Below, one piece after another: positions 23,174 through 34,343 of a stretch of 64,000 nt of DNA. The position numbers were made by a program, and so were the translations under genes. The DNA is from Batkoa obscura (taxonomy: Eukaryota > Entomophthoromycota > Entomophthoromycetes > Entomophthorales > Batkoaceae): contig JASVEC010000019.1 of the NCBI GenBank assembly GCA_030770535.1, positions 434,001 to 498,000 on the forward strand, written 5' to 3'. The notes under the pieces were generated by a model, which was not told the DNA's origin, searched no databases, and saw nothing but the letters and a program-made list of their open reading frames with translations. Position 1 is the first letter of the stretch. Every line of letters starts with the position of its first letter.

Positions 23174-26100
23174 CTATTCCTCCTCTTTAGTCAATTGTTG
23201 CTGCGTAACTAAAGAATAATAATATCCTTTTAGTTCTAACAATTCTTCGTGAGTGCCCATTTCAACCATTTTACCTAACTTCATTACTACAATACAATCA
23301 CAATCTTGTACTGTAGAAAGACGATGAGCAATAGTAATCGTTGTTCTACCTTCTGCAGCTTTATCCAATGCAACTTGGACTACTTTTTCAGAATCAGAAT
23401 CTAAAGCTGAGGTAGCTTCGTCTAATAACAACAACTTAGGATTCAAGAGTACAGCTCTAGCAATAGCAATTCTTTGTTTTTGGCCACCAGATAATTTACC
23501 ACCACGTTCACCAACTCTAGTATCATAACCTTCAGGTTGTTCCAAAATAAAGTTATGAGCATTTGCCATCTTAGCAGCATTGACAATTTCTTCTTCACTT
23601 GCATCAGGTCTACCATAAGCTATATTTTCTCTAATAGTTAAATCAAATAAGACTGGCTCTTGTCCTACTATGGCCATACCAGATCTCAAATAAGGCAAAT
23701 TCCATTCTTTAATATTAGTTCCTTCTACATGTAATGAACCAGAGTTCAAGTCATAGAATCGCTGAGCTAGTCCAATGACAGTAGATTTTCCAGAACCTGA
23801 GGCACCTACTAAAGCCACCTTCTTTCCAGCTAAAATGGAAAGATCTAAACCTTGAAGGATAGGAGCATCTGGACGAGTAGGATAAGAAAACCTGGCATCC
23901 TTTAATTCTAAGTTACCCAACAATTTAGCTGGACGAGTACCATAATCTTCACTACAACTGATAGCTGGTTGACGATCTAACAATTCAAAGAGATCGATGG
24001 CTGCTACTTTTGACTTAACAAAGGTAGTTAGTTGAGAAGAAGATTGTCCTAAGGCAATACCAGTAAATAATACAGCAGTGATAACTTGGAACATTTGTGT
24101 GAAATCATATTCACCAGAAGCAACTAAAGTAGTACCATACCAGAAAGCTAAAGCATTGATCAAGAAAGGAGAACCCATAGATAATGAATAACCAAATGAG
24201 GCTTTAATGGCACCACTTAAGGCAGACTTATGGGCTACATTAACACGAGTAATATAGTCATCAAAGAATATATTTTCCTTTGTTAACCCAGCAATAGTAC
24301 GAATGTTAACAATAGATTCACTAGCAATTTGAGATACTAATTCGTAACTCTTTTTGGTTTTAATACTTACATTAGTAAGTATACGCATCTGCAGTACATT
24401 GGCTAAAGCAATGACAGGTACACAGGCCAAAACAACTAAAGTTAACTTCCAACCATTAGCAAAAGCGATACCTAAACCAACGCACATAGTTGAAATAGCC
24501 ATGATGATAGGGCCTGTTACTTTGGAAATCAAGCCTTGGATTTGTTCAGCCTCAGTAGAAAGTTTAGAAGACAGGATACCAACACTATTAATTGGATTAT
24601 CAAAATAAGCAATTTCTTGATTCAGTAAAGTTTTGAATGAATTTAAACGGATATCATAAGTTATGGATTCACCTACATGTTCTAAAGCCCCAATTCTTGC
24701 ATTGATAGCAAAGAATGAGATAACGCCTAAAACAACAAACATTAAAGCCCAAAAGTTAGAATCACTAACACCAATATCGTGAAATCCAGGTTTCTTGATA
24801 TCAATAAAAGATTTAGATACTCTAGTAAGGATCAAAGAATAAATAGGCATAATAGCGCCGTCAATTAAAGCACCAACCAATCCTAAAAATACTAATCCTG
24901 CCCATGGAGTAGCCATTTTGAATACTCGAAGAATAGGTAATGGTTCTTTCTTTAATTTTTCTTCCCTTAATTTTTGGACATCTTTAATTGTACTCTTACG
25001 AGTTATTGCTTTGATAATACCAGTATCTTCAATTTCACCTAATTCATTATCTTCACTACCATCAATATCAATGGCGATATCACCATGTTCGTTTTGTACT
25101 ACTAAAGATTTCTTCTTAGTAACGGGTACTACATCCATTCCTTTATCACTACCATTATCCTTTTTATCCTCTGTACGAATCTTTTGAGATTCTACTAGTC
25201 CAGCATAGATACCACCTCTGTTTAATAATTCATCATGACTGCCTTCTTCTGCAATATGCCCATGATCAAATACTACAATTTTATCAGCATTTTTGATTGT
25301 TGATAAACGATGAGCAATTACAACCGTTGTACGGCTTTTAGATGCATTATCAATAGCAGTTTGTACTAATTTTTCAGATTCAGAATCAAGAGCAGAGGTA
25401 GCTTCATCTAATAGTAATATCTTTGGGTTTTTAATCAAAGCACGAGCAATAGCAATACGTTGTTTTTGACCACCAGATAATAAGGAACCTTTTTCACCTA
25501 CTTGCGTATCATAACCTTTAGGTAAGCTCATAATAAACTCATGAATATTTGATAGTTTACATGCATCTTCGATTCTTTTTTGTAAAGAGCTATCTATATT
25601 AACATTGTACTCATGATTAGGTAAACCAAATAAAATATTTTGCTTAATTGTAGTAGCAAATAAAATAGGCTCTTGACCAACAATACCAATATGACTTCTT
25701 AAAAATTCGATACTGACATCTTTTACATTAATACCATCAATAGTAACTGACCCTCCATTGACATCATAAAAGCGTTCAATTAAACCAACTGTAGTACTTT
25801 TGCCAGATCCAGAAGGTCCAACCAAAGCTACAGTAGTACCAGAATCGATATTTAAGTTAATTCCCTTTAAGATTTCAATATCTGGTCTACTTGGATAAGA
25901 AAACCGGGTATCATTGAACTTGATATTACCAGTAAAATCCCCTACTTTTTGTTGTAAACTCTTCATCTCTTCAGTGCATGTAAATGGGTTAATTAAAGAT
26001 TCCCTCTCAATTACTTGGAATAACTTGGCAGCTGCACCTTGAGCAGTTGCAAGAGCAGTTAAAGAAGGAGCAGCTTGACCAATAGACATAGCTCCAATCA

Positions 26101-27067
26101 ATACAGAAAAGAAAACAGCCAATACAGAATCTGGACTATAGTTTTCTTCATCGATCAATTTAGCACCATACCACATCCCAAGAGCATAAGTAAAGAATAA
26201 AATGGTTAAAATAGTACCAATACCTAATCCAGTAATAATGGCTTTCCTAAATCCATCTTTACGTGCTTTAAAGATTTTAGTTTCATAACGATCAACTTCA
26301 CGCTTTTGAGACCCAAATGAGTGGACAGTTCTAATAGCAGCAAATACTTCTTCAGCAATAGAACCAGCTTCGCCATAAGCTGATTGACCACCAGCGGACT
26401 TTGAAGAGATTAATTTGGCAATGAATGCACCACAACCAGCTAATAAAGGGACAACAGCCAATAAAACTAAAGTTAATTTCCAACCTTTGACAAAAGCAAT
26501 AACAAAACCAGTAATAAAAGTGGATACATATTGTATCATTAAACCAATTTTTTCTGAGATACCTTCTTGAACTAAATTAACATCACCTGAAATTCTTGAA
26601 GAAATATCACCAGAAGAGGAGGAATCAAACCAACCCATTTCTTGAGATAAAATAGCACGGTAATAATGGTGACGAATTCTAACTGCTTGTAATTCACCAG
26701 CAGCCATCCATAAACTCATTTGGCCATAAGCGGTAACTAAAGTAGCTATACCAATCCAAACAAATTGTAAACACAAGCCATTGACACTAGATTGTAAGGT
26801 TTCCCTAGCACCTACTGGGTCTATTTCGACTTGTTGGACAAAAGTAGTAAATATATTGATGACACCAGCAAAGATTAAAGACATTAAGGGTTGAGCTACG
26901 CCATTCAAAATAGAACATACAATAGCTAAGAAAATGATAAATATATCTTTAGTGGTAGCAAAAGTCCATAATTTTAGTAATGGAACTGGAACAATAACTT
27001 CTCCTTTTTCTTCGACTTTTGACTTTTCATCAACAACAGCAACTTCTTTATCTTTCTTTTTAAACAT
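23174..27067 (-). CDS. ABCB full transporter (multidrug-resistance type), paralog 2
   Basis: An intronless 1297-residue full transporter, TMD1-NBD1-linker-TMD2-NBD2. Walker A motifs are GPSGSGKST and GASGSGKST, signatures LLSGGQ and KLSGGQ, Walker B ILLLDEATSALD and LLLLDEATSALD; both H-loops are present (VIAHRLST, TIAHRLST). The charged linker between NBD1 and TMD2 (EDKKDNGSDKG onward) is longer than in paralog 1. It is probably an export pump for hydrophobic compounds or peptides in the plasma or vacuolar membrane. This gene appears to be the hub of sequence exchange: NBD2 (23291-23760) is identical to paralog 1, and TMD1-NBD1 (25265-26773) is collinear with the pseudogene at 41-44 kb with no difference found. 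The S28 peptidase lies downstream. Confidence 0.96.
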   Translation of the reverse strand: MFKKKDKEVAVVDEKSKVEEKGEVIVPVPLLKLWTFATTKDIFIIFLAIVCSILNGVAQPLMSLIFAGVINIFTTFVQQVEIDPVGARETLQSSVNGLCLQFVWIGIATLVTAYGQMSLWMAAGELQAVRIRHHYYRAILSQEMGWFDSSSSGDISSRISGDVNLVQEGISEKIGLMIQYVSTFITGFVIAFVKGWKLTLVLLAVVPLLAGCGAFIAKLISSKSAGGQSAYGEAGSIAEEVFAAIRTVHSFGSQKREVDRYETKIFKARKDGFRKAIITGLGIGTILTILFFTYALGMWYGAKLIDEENYSPDSVLAVFFSVLIGAMSIGQAAPSLTALATAQGAAAKLFQVIERESLINPFTCTEEMKSLQQKVGDFTGNIKFNDTRFSYPSRPDIEILKGINLNIDSGTTVALVGPSGSGKSTTVGLIERFYDVNGGSVTIDGINVKDVSIEFLRSHIGIVGQEPILFATTIKQNILFGLPNHEYNVNIDSSLQKRIEDACKLSNIHEFIMSLPKGYDTQVGEKGSLLSGGQKQRIAIARALIKNPKILLLDEATSALDSESEKLVQTAIDNASKSRTTVVIAHRLSTIKNADKIVVFDHGHIAEEGSHDELLNRGGIYAGLVESQKIRTEDKKDNGSDKGMDVVPVTKKKSLVVQNEHGDIAIDIDGSEDNELGEIEDTGIIKAITRKSTIKDVQKLREEKLKKEPLPILRVFKMATPWAGLVFLGLVGALIDGAIMPIYSLILTRVSKSFIDIKKPGFHDIGVSDSNFWALMFVVLGVISFFAINARIGALEHVGESITYDIRLNSFKTLLNQEIAYFDNPINSVGILSSKLSTEAEQIQGLISKVTGPIIMAISTMCVGLGIAFANGWKLTLVVLACVPVIALANVLQMRILTNVSIKTKKSYELVSQIASESIVNIRTIAGLTKENIFFDDYITRVNVAHKSALSGAIKASFGYSLSMGSPFLINALAFWYGTTLVASGEYDFTQMFQVITAVLFTGIALGQSSSQLTTFVKSKVAAIDLFELLDRQPAISCSEDYGTRPAKLLGNLELKDARFSYPTRPDAPILQGLDLSILAGKKVALVGASGSGKSTVIGLAQRFYDLNSGSLHVEGTNIKEWNLPYLRSGMAIVGQEPVLFDLTIRENIAYGRPDASEEEIVNAAKMANAHNFILEQPEGYDTRVGERGGKLSGGQKQRIAIARAVLLNPKLLLLDEATSALDSDSEKVVQVALDKAAEGRTTITIAHRLSTVQDCDCIVVMKLGKMVEMGTHEELLELKGYYYSLVTQQQLTKEEE
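23291..23760 (-). repeat. 470-bp tract identical to 5915-6384
   Basis: Partner of the conversion tract in paralog 1; every base of the tract was compared. Flanking bases 23290 and 23761 already differ. Confidence 0.9.
25265..26773 (-). repeat. 1,509-bp tract matching 41173-42681 without a difference seen
   Basis: The encoded residues are identical throughout. The nucleotide lines I compared were also identical, and start and end offsets agree exactly, so there is no net indel. Differences resume at 26774 (g in the gene, a in the copy) and 25264. Confidence 0.85.
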
Positions 27068-29353
27068 TATAAATTATATCTTTATTGTTATAATAAATAT
27101 TTTAAATTGAATTTAAAACTTATAACAAGTTTATTTTTTGATTATTATTTTAATAGTCAAGTTGTTTTCATCTTCTTTTTATTTATATACCTAAATGATT
27201 ATAAAACAAAGTATATTTTCAGCTGTCCTTTGAATTGTGCCACATTAGTCCAACTCTGGATAAACTCTACTGACCAATTAGATACTATTTATATTATTAT
27301 ATCACTCTTTATTGGATAGATCGGAACTACGCCATCTTCTATGTTGACCCGAAATTAAAAGGATAAACTGTGCTTATTCTTAGGATTTAATGCTTTTTAT
27401 TTAAAGCTAATTTTGATGCCAAACTTTAAATGTTAAATTTTCATTACCTTTACACAGGGGCTAAACTGTAAGCTTCCATTTATAATTTTAAGAATAGTAT
27501 TTTTATTGAGAGTGGTTTATTTTTAGAATTGCTATGGAAATGAGGGGAGTAGAGTTGGATTATGTAAGAATAAGATGAAACCTAAAGATGTTGTAAGTTG
27601 TCCCGATATTTAAAAGAAAAGGGAAATTCTGGTTGGTAGTGTTTTTATTTATATCTTCAGTCTAAAATTTTAAAAATTGTATTAAGTTGGATTACTAATA
27701 TCAAAAAAGAAATGTTTATTGTATACTCTTTTGCGCTGAGATAAGCAAATAACTTATCGGCTATTTCTTTTAAGCAGACTCAATTTTCTCCAAACAAAAA
27801 CTTTTTGAAAATCAAAAATGCTAATCATTTACAGTTAAAACAATACTAAATGCCTAAAAAACTCTAAACTTTGTATTTGAAAATCAATATTTTAAACTTC
27901 AATTATCAACTCCACCATATCTATCTCATTTTAAGCTCCTTCATAGCTTTAAACATCGAAACTAACTGACCTTGAGCAATTTGATTGTCTCGTCTTCTCC
28001 TCAGCTTAAAAAAGAAATTCTATCACAACCAATCGGATAAGGCTATCTATGACATAATATACATTTGGATAAACTTTAATTGTATGCATAATAAAGTAAA
28101 TTATACGGTTGTCCCAGCTCTTTTATGACTTTTTAGTGATGATTTTATAATTAAATTATTTGCACAGCTCATTTTTTATAAAGCTTAATCTATAGATTTT
28201 AATTGAGTGTACTATAATTTTTTTCTTCAAATGAGTAGTTAGTTAAGTCGCAAAGAGTCTGCAACAGTTATAAAATTAAAGATTTTTCTTAAGATGAAAT
28301 CGGAAATCTAACTTGTCCCGATATTATTTCTTATTGAACACACACAGATTAAGATTACGATTGAAACATTAGTTGGTTATTAATCCATTTATGTTGTCAT
28401 CAAGTTGCATTAAAATCAAAGATAAATTTCTATTAAGTTCAAATATGTATAAAAGGTTGGTTTTACTATAGTAAGAGGTTTGATTTGTGTTGGCGGAAAT
28501 TAGATTGTTGAAGATGCTATTAGTTTAAATAAAGTAAGTTTACTTTTATTTCATTTTGAATGTTCATATATTGGACTACTTTGTTGGAATCTATTAGCAA
28601 AAATAGCGTTATAGTAAGCTATATAAAAAAGATAAACTAAGACATCACCCTTGAATTTATTCAATAAAAATTATTATACTCCCTGATATTATAAATCAAA
28701 CTTGAAATTTAATAATTTTTAAATTTCTAATTAAAGTAAGCTATGAAACTAGTTGAATTAAACTTAAAATCAAGAAAGTTCTAAACTATCGGCTTAAAAA
28801 AATATTTTTTTAGTGGATTAATAATCATTAAATACAACTCAATCAATTTTAATAAGAATCAGACTATTAAAACTTATAAAATTTAAATGAAAGAGATAAA
28901 CAAAATGATAAAGTATAGAAATCAGATAATATATCATGTTGTTTTTATAAGCATTAGCATCTTGGTTTCAATCAGAACACTAATAAAATTTAATCTATTA
29001 ACTATTCTTAGAAATTCAAAGTATATAATATGAATAAAAATCAATTTATTAAATTATGTTGATTTTTACGCCAATAAATAAGGTAGTATTCGGGTAATAT
29101 ACTATATCAAGAATCAAACAATATAAACCATTTTCATCTTAAACTTTTAAAATAAACCCAATAGAAACTCACATATCTAGTTTGATTGCCTCAGCTATTA
29201 TAACAAACTCATAGAATCCAATTTATTAAACATAGTTAAAAAATTCATACGAAGTTATAAATCAAACTCCTAGAACCAAGTACTATTTTAATGCAAACTT
29301 TACAATATTGAAATTTAAATACAAATTACCAGGAAAAACTACTAATTAATAAT
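27068..29353. other. 2.3 kb AT-rich gene-free region
   Basis: No coding frame, TIR element or RNA gene recognised. The string TTGTCCCGATATT occurs twice (near 27598 and 28313); its meaning is unknown. Confidence 0.5.
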
Positions 29354-29425
29354 TTCTTCATGGTCCAGTGGTTAGGATTTTCCGCTTTCACCGGAACGGC
29401 CGGGGTTCGATTCCCCGTGAGGAAG
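29354..29425 (+). tRNA. tRNA-Glu (TTC)
   Basis: A 72-base cloverleaf without intron. The acceptor stem TTCTTCA pairs with TGAGGAA (one G-T). Anticodon stem TTCCG/CGGAA encloses loop CTTTCAC with anticodon TTC at 29387-29389. The T arm is CGGGG-TTCGATT-CCCCG and the discriminator base is G. Confidence 0.95.
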
Positions 29426-29472
29426 TAATGTAATTATATTAGTAAAATGCTGGACATTAATTTTTAATATAT

Positions 29473-29570
29473 GGGGATGTATTTTTGTGTTTAACAATTT
29501 TATTAACAATCTTTCCACTCAAATAGTGCTTAAAAGATGGAAAAAGTAATAAAGCCAAAAAAACATCCCC
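29473..29570 (-). mobile_element. TIR element copy 7, 98 bp
   Basis: GGGGATGTATTTTTGTG to AAAACATCCCC with perfect ATAT on both sides (29469-29472, 29571-29574). It lies in the 240-base gap between tRNA-Glu and the 3' end of the PheRS gene. Confidence 0.88.
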
Positions 29571-29666
29571 ATATATAGGTCTAGTTAATACTTTTAAATT
29601 AAAATCTTTATTAAATAGAAAAATGAAATAAAATAGTTTAATAATCTTCCACTCCTGATTTTATTT

Positions 29667-31689
29667 TTACTTATCAAGTCTAAACGAAAAAAGGTTCTAA
29701 TAAATACATATTCTAAAACAATAAAATAAAAATTCAACTTACCTACAAATTGGATTATTATTAACCATAGAAAGATCCGTTTTATGACCAACTAAAGAAC
29801 GTATATTATCAATACCATATTTAATCATTGTTGGTCTTTCTAACGATAATCCCCAAGCAATCACTCGAACTTCTGGATCAAGTCCCATGGGTAAGATCAT
29901 TTCAGGACGGAACATACCACTGTTTCCGATTTCAACCCATTTACCAAAACCTAATTGAATTTAAGATAAATTAAAATACATGTTAATATATTATAATATA
30001 ATATAGTATAATTCTATTCTTTTGAATATTATAAAACTTACCTTCATGCCAAGAAAAAATTTCCAAAGATGGTTCAGTATATGGATTATAAGCTGGTTTA
30101 AATCTTAAATTAGTCACACCCATTTTCATGAAAAATTGATTTAAAAAGCCAATTAAATCACCAAGAGTTAGATTTTTATCGGCAATAACACCTTCTACTT
30201 GATGAAATTCAGCTAAATGAGTAGCATCTACCGTTTCATTTCTAAAGACTCGGTCAATTGAAAACCATTTGACGGGTTTAAATTCTTTCTGTTAAACAGA
30301 ATATTAATAAAAACAGAATAAAAAACAAAAAATATTAATTGGTTTTTACTTACCTGCTGAGCTAACTCATATAACATATTAGAAGAAATCGCAGTAGTAT
30401 GAGTTCTTAATAATAATTTTTGTGCTTCTTCTTCTTTCCAATCATAACCATAGCCAAAGGAACCATACCCACCTTCAGAATGAACTTTTTTAACACGTTC
30501 CATATAATCTCTTGGATATTTATCGGATAAAGCTGGATCTTTAATAAAAAAAGTATCATGAGCATCACGAGCTGGATGTTGTTGAGGTTGAAATAAAGCA
30601 TCAAAATTCCAAAAGGAAGTTTCAACAAATTTATTACTTGGCATTTCAGAGAAACTAGAAGAAAAAAACAAAGGTTAGTGAAGAGAAGAGAGAAGGAAAA
30701 TACTTGATTTACCCCATTTCAAAAAAAATTTTACGGAATTCTTCTCTTACTTTTAATAAGGGATGGAAATGTCCACCCATGGGATCTAAACCTGTAGCAT
30801 CAAAATTATATTGCTTAAAGCTTAATTTTTGCCATAAATCACTAAAATTAATTTGTTGAGATTATTATTGAGTATTCTTATTTTATAATTAAAAAAATTA
30901 CTTTTGTAGCATATCAACAGTAAGATCAGTAGCTTGTTTTACAACAGTTAAAGCAAAGTTCACATCTTTTTCAATATCATAAGATATAATTTTTCTAATT
31001 ATAAAAAGTTAGATATTATATATTGGATATTTATTGTATGTTTACTTTGGTTCAATAAGTTTACGTTTTTTGAGTTCTTTTAAAATATTTTTATCATCAT
31101 GATTAAAATTAGTTCTAATTTTAATTAAATCTTCTTTAGTATTATCAACAATAGAATCAACCTAAATAATATTCAATAATTAGTCTCAAATCAAATATTA
31201 AACTTATAAAATCAAAACTTACACTTCTATAAATCATGTCCCCATCTTTTTTTAACCATTGATTTTTAAAAGCTTTACCTTGCCCAACTTTTAAACTATT
31301 TTTATCTACTTTATTACCCAACTCACTCAAACTAATCCCTTCAACTGGTACCGCATAATATACTTTACTTTCATGACTACCTTCATTAGCTAACAATTCA
31401 CCTTCTTGAGTTAACAAGTGAATTTCTTTTTCAATAATTTTATATTTTAACATCTAATATAGAAATGAAATATAATAAAGAGTAAATAAATAAATATTTT
31501 TAGTTAGTTAGCTTCTATTTTTATGTTCTATTTTACCTCTTTACTAGCAAGTGAGTTTAATACCCCTAAGATCACTTGTTGATCTAGTTCTTCTCCATTA
31601 ATGGGATCTTTCATACCCTTACTATTGAGGGTATCAACATTCTCAATCAATTTTAAAATATATGTTTGTAATGCTTCGGTAGTTGCCAT
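29667..31689 (-). CDS. FRS2: Cytosolic phenylalanyl-tRNA synthetase, alpha subunit, nine exons
   Basis: The catalytic alpha subunit of the (alpha-beta)2 enzyme that charges tRNA-Phe. Exons in transcript order: 31689-31537, 31453-31223, 31161-31046, 30994-30902, 30841-30713, 30654-30354, 30288-30042, 29950-29743, 29679-29667. All phases agree and give 496 residues (yeast 503, human 508). Class II motif 1 surrounds [20 protein letters not shown], motif 2 is [19 protein letters not shown] and motif 3 is [14 protein letters not shown]. The N-terminal region holds the tRNA-binding winged-helix part. The last exon codes only the end of CRLDK plus the stop. It is chosen over two earlier acceptors because the vertebrate C-terminus also reads CRLD; that choice is the least certain. 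Confidence 0.93.
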
Positions 31690-32609
31690 ATTGTTTTTTA
31701 TTTGGAAGTAAAAAGCAAGTGACTTAAAGAAATATGGAATTTCGAACTTGATGTAGGTTGAGATTGTAGTTTGATTGGTGAGTCATATTTGTTGGTTTCC
31801 CATAATTTATGAAAAGATTAAACTTTTGGACAAATAATGGGCATAAAATAATGTTGATTTTGAAAGAAAAAGATAAATTTGTTAGATTAAGAGTTGTGCG
31901 TAGTTGGATGTCTATGTATGAGTCAATTTGATATAGGATTTCTATTTAATTTAATATCATGGAATAACTAGCTTATTGATTTATAAGTTTATTTTATTTT
32001 TCATCTGTTAGTTATATTATAACAGTATAAAAATCAAACTTTATAGTTAATCTTAAGTTTTTTTAAAAATTTAAAGGATTATCCTAAAGTGTTCAATTTT
32101 GAAAACAAATGAATTATACTAAAGTAATACAAAGGAGAAAAAAAGAGTAGTTTTAATAGTTCAAGTTAACTAGATAAGTATTTAAATTAGTAGTTATAAT
32201 ATTGATTCTTTATAAAGGATAAAATAAGTAATTTAATAAATGAAATTATTTTATTGAAAATTATTTAAAAATTAATCTTTAATTAATAGTATACAAATAG
32301 CTATAGTTGTAATATATAGCTAATAAATAAACAAAAAAAATTGAAACTTTTAAATAAAAATATAAAAATGTTTCAAAAGTAAATTTCATTAATATAATAA
32401 TTTAAAAGTACTAAATAATCAATAAACATAAAACTTATACAATTAGTGATTTTTATTTATTTATAGTGTTAGTTTCTATAACTTTATAATATATTTCAAA
32501 ATAAATGAAATACTTATATAATAAAGTAAAAATATTAAAACAGCTGCTATAATTGGATAAAGTTAAATAAAATAAAAGCAAAAAGGATTTTTACTTAATA
32601 AATGTGTAT

Positions 32610-32707
32610 GAGGATGCTTTTTTAGTTTCATCACTTCTTCCATTCTTTAAGCGCTATTTGAGCAGAAATATTATTAGTAAAATCCTTAAGCAAAAAAATA
32701 CATCCCT
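32610..32707 (+). mobile_element. TIR element copy 8, 98 bp
   Basis: GAGGATGCTTTTTTAG to AATACATCCCT; flanks GTAT and ATAT. Confidence 0.83.
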
Positions 32708-33197
32708 ATATGTTACATATTATGTTTTTAACTTATAATAATTTTAGGCAAAAAACATTCTGGTTGCCTTTTTTATACATTAAATTCTATATTGTCATGT
32801 TACTAATTTTTTGTATTAATATATATATGAAATTTTCGTGTTATTCTACTTTAAAATTTATTTTATTGATTTTTATTTTTTTATTTTTTTATTTTATTTT
32901 TAAGCCAGGCTATTAACTTAAAATTAAGCAGATGAATTGAAAAAAATATAAAAATAAATAATATTTAAAATACTAATTAAATGAATATTAAGTGACAGTA
33001 ATAAATAAGAATTATAGTATTAGATCAATTAATATACATGATAATTCTAACCATTTTTTCTTTCTTTGATATTTTTTATATGAAAACTATAAAAAATGCT
33101 ATAATTGATATTGAGTAAAAATTGAGCTTTAATAAACAAAAATTGTAATAAAAAATTTTAAGAATAAAATGATTTAGGGTAAACACCTTTATTGTAC

Positions 33198-33293
33198 GGG
33201 GATGTTTTTTTTAGTTTTGTTACTTTTTCCATATTTTAAGCACTATTTGTACGGAAAAATTGCTAGTAAAACTCTTAAACAAAATACATCCCC
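33198..33293 (+). mobile_element. TIR element copy 9, 96 bp
   Basis: GGGGATGTTTTTTTTAG to AATACATCCCC; flanks GTAC and GTAT, a non-ATAT target that still nearly matches on both sides. Confidence 0.85.
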
Positions 33294-33609
33294 GTATAGT
33301 GTTGGTTACTAGCTTTTGTTTAATAAATAGTCTCTTATTAAATATTAGTTATGTTATTATTATCTCAAATATTATGTAACGGTAGTGGGTTTTTTTACCC
33401 CAGACTAAATAGGTATTTTTATTTACTTAAAGCACGTTATAGTAATGTTTTTTGACCTAATAGTTTATTACTAATATTTTTCAAATTTATGCCTAAAAAA
33501 TGACCAAAACAAAGTAAAACAAGTACTCTTATCAAAATTTCAGATAAGGGTTTATAATCAAAAGAGCAATCAATACATTAAATCTTTATGTTATAAAAAT
33601 TCATAAAAT

Positions 33610-33702
33610 GGGGATGTTTTTGGTTTCATCACTTTCCCATTCTAAGCGCTATTTGAGTAGAAAGATTGTTAGTAAAATTTTTAAACAAAAAAATACATCT
33701 TT
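33610..33702 (+). mobile_element. TIR element copy 10, 93 bp
   Basis: GGGGATGTTTTTGG to ATACATCTTT; flanks AAAT and GAAT. The right terminus is eroded. Confidence 0.78.
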
Positions 33703-34343
33703 GAATGTTAAAAAACTCCAATTTATATTCAATATATAATTTGCTTAATATTGAAGTTGTAACCTGTTAATACTAAATTAGATTAAAGTTAGTATTAGAT
33801 TAATATTAGAATACGTTGGAGTTTGTATCCGTGTTAGGTTTTAAAATTAAGGTTAATACTGGTTTAGTATTAAGTTGAATTTAAACTTAATAATAATTGC
33901 AATATATGATATTTATCTGGTTTTATTAGTTTGCTAGATATTAACATTCTAATATAATAAATTACATTAAATATAAATATTTTATTAATTTATTAATCTT
34001 ATTATTTTCATTAATTTATTAATAAGGTTCTTTCACCAAGAATAAAGTTTAAAGAGCGAACCAATTATATTCATGTATTAATTATTATTGGCAATTTGGA
34101 GAATCATTTGATAAAGCTATAAACCAATAAAATAAAGAATATAACAAGTTTTATCATAATATTTAGAAATTTTTCACAATTGATCCTTAATTTTAATTCT
34201 TATACCAAAAGATTAAATTCCGCAACTAACACATCAACAAAATATAAATTTCATCATTTAGTTTAGAAATATTAATCTGAACCTTTTTTAATTTATTAAA
34301 TTTAACTCAAGCAATTCACTTTATCAAAACATAAACTAAAAGA

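Larger units (their letters stand above)
31690..34343. other. 2.65 kb divergent intergenic region with three TIR elements
   Basis: Lies between the divergently transcribed PheRS alpha and CCHC-knuckle genes. It holds TIR copies at 32610, 33198 and 33610. A 68-codon frame at 32710 begins in the element's right flank and is AT-rich noise. Confidence 0.55.
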
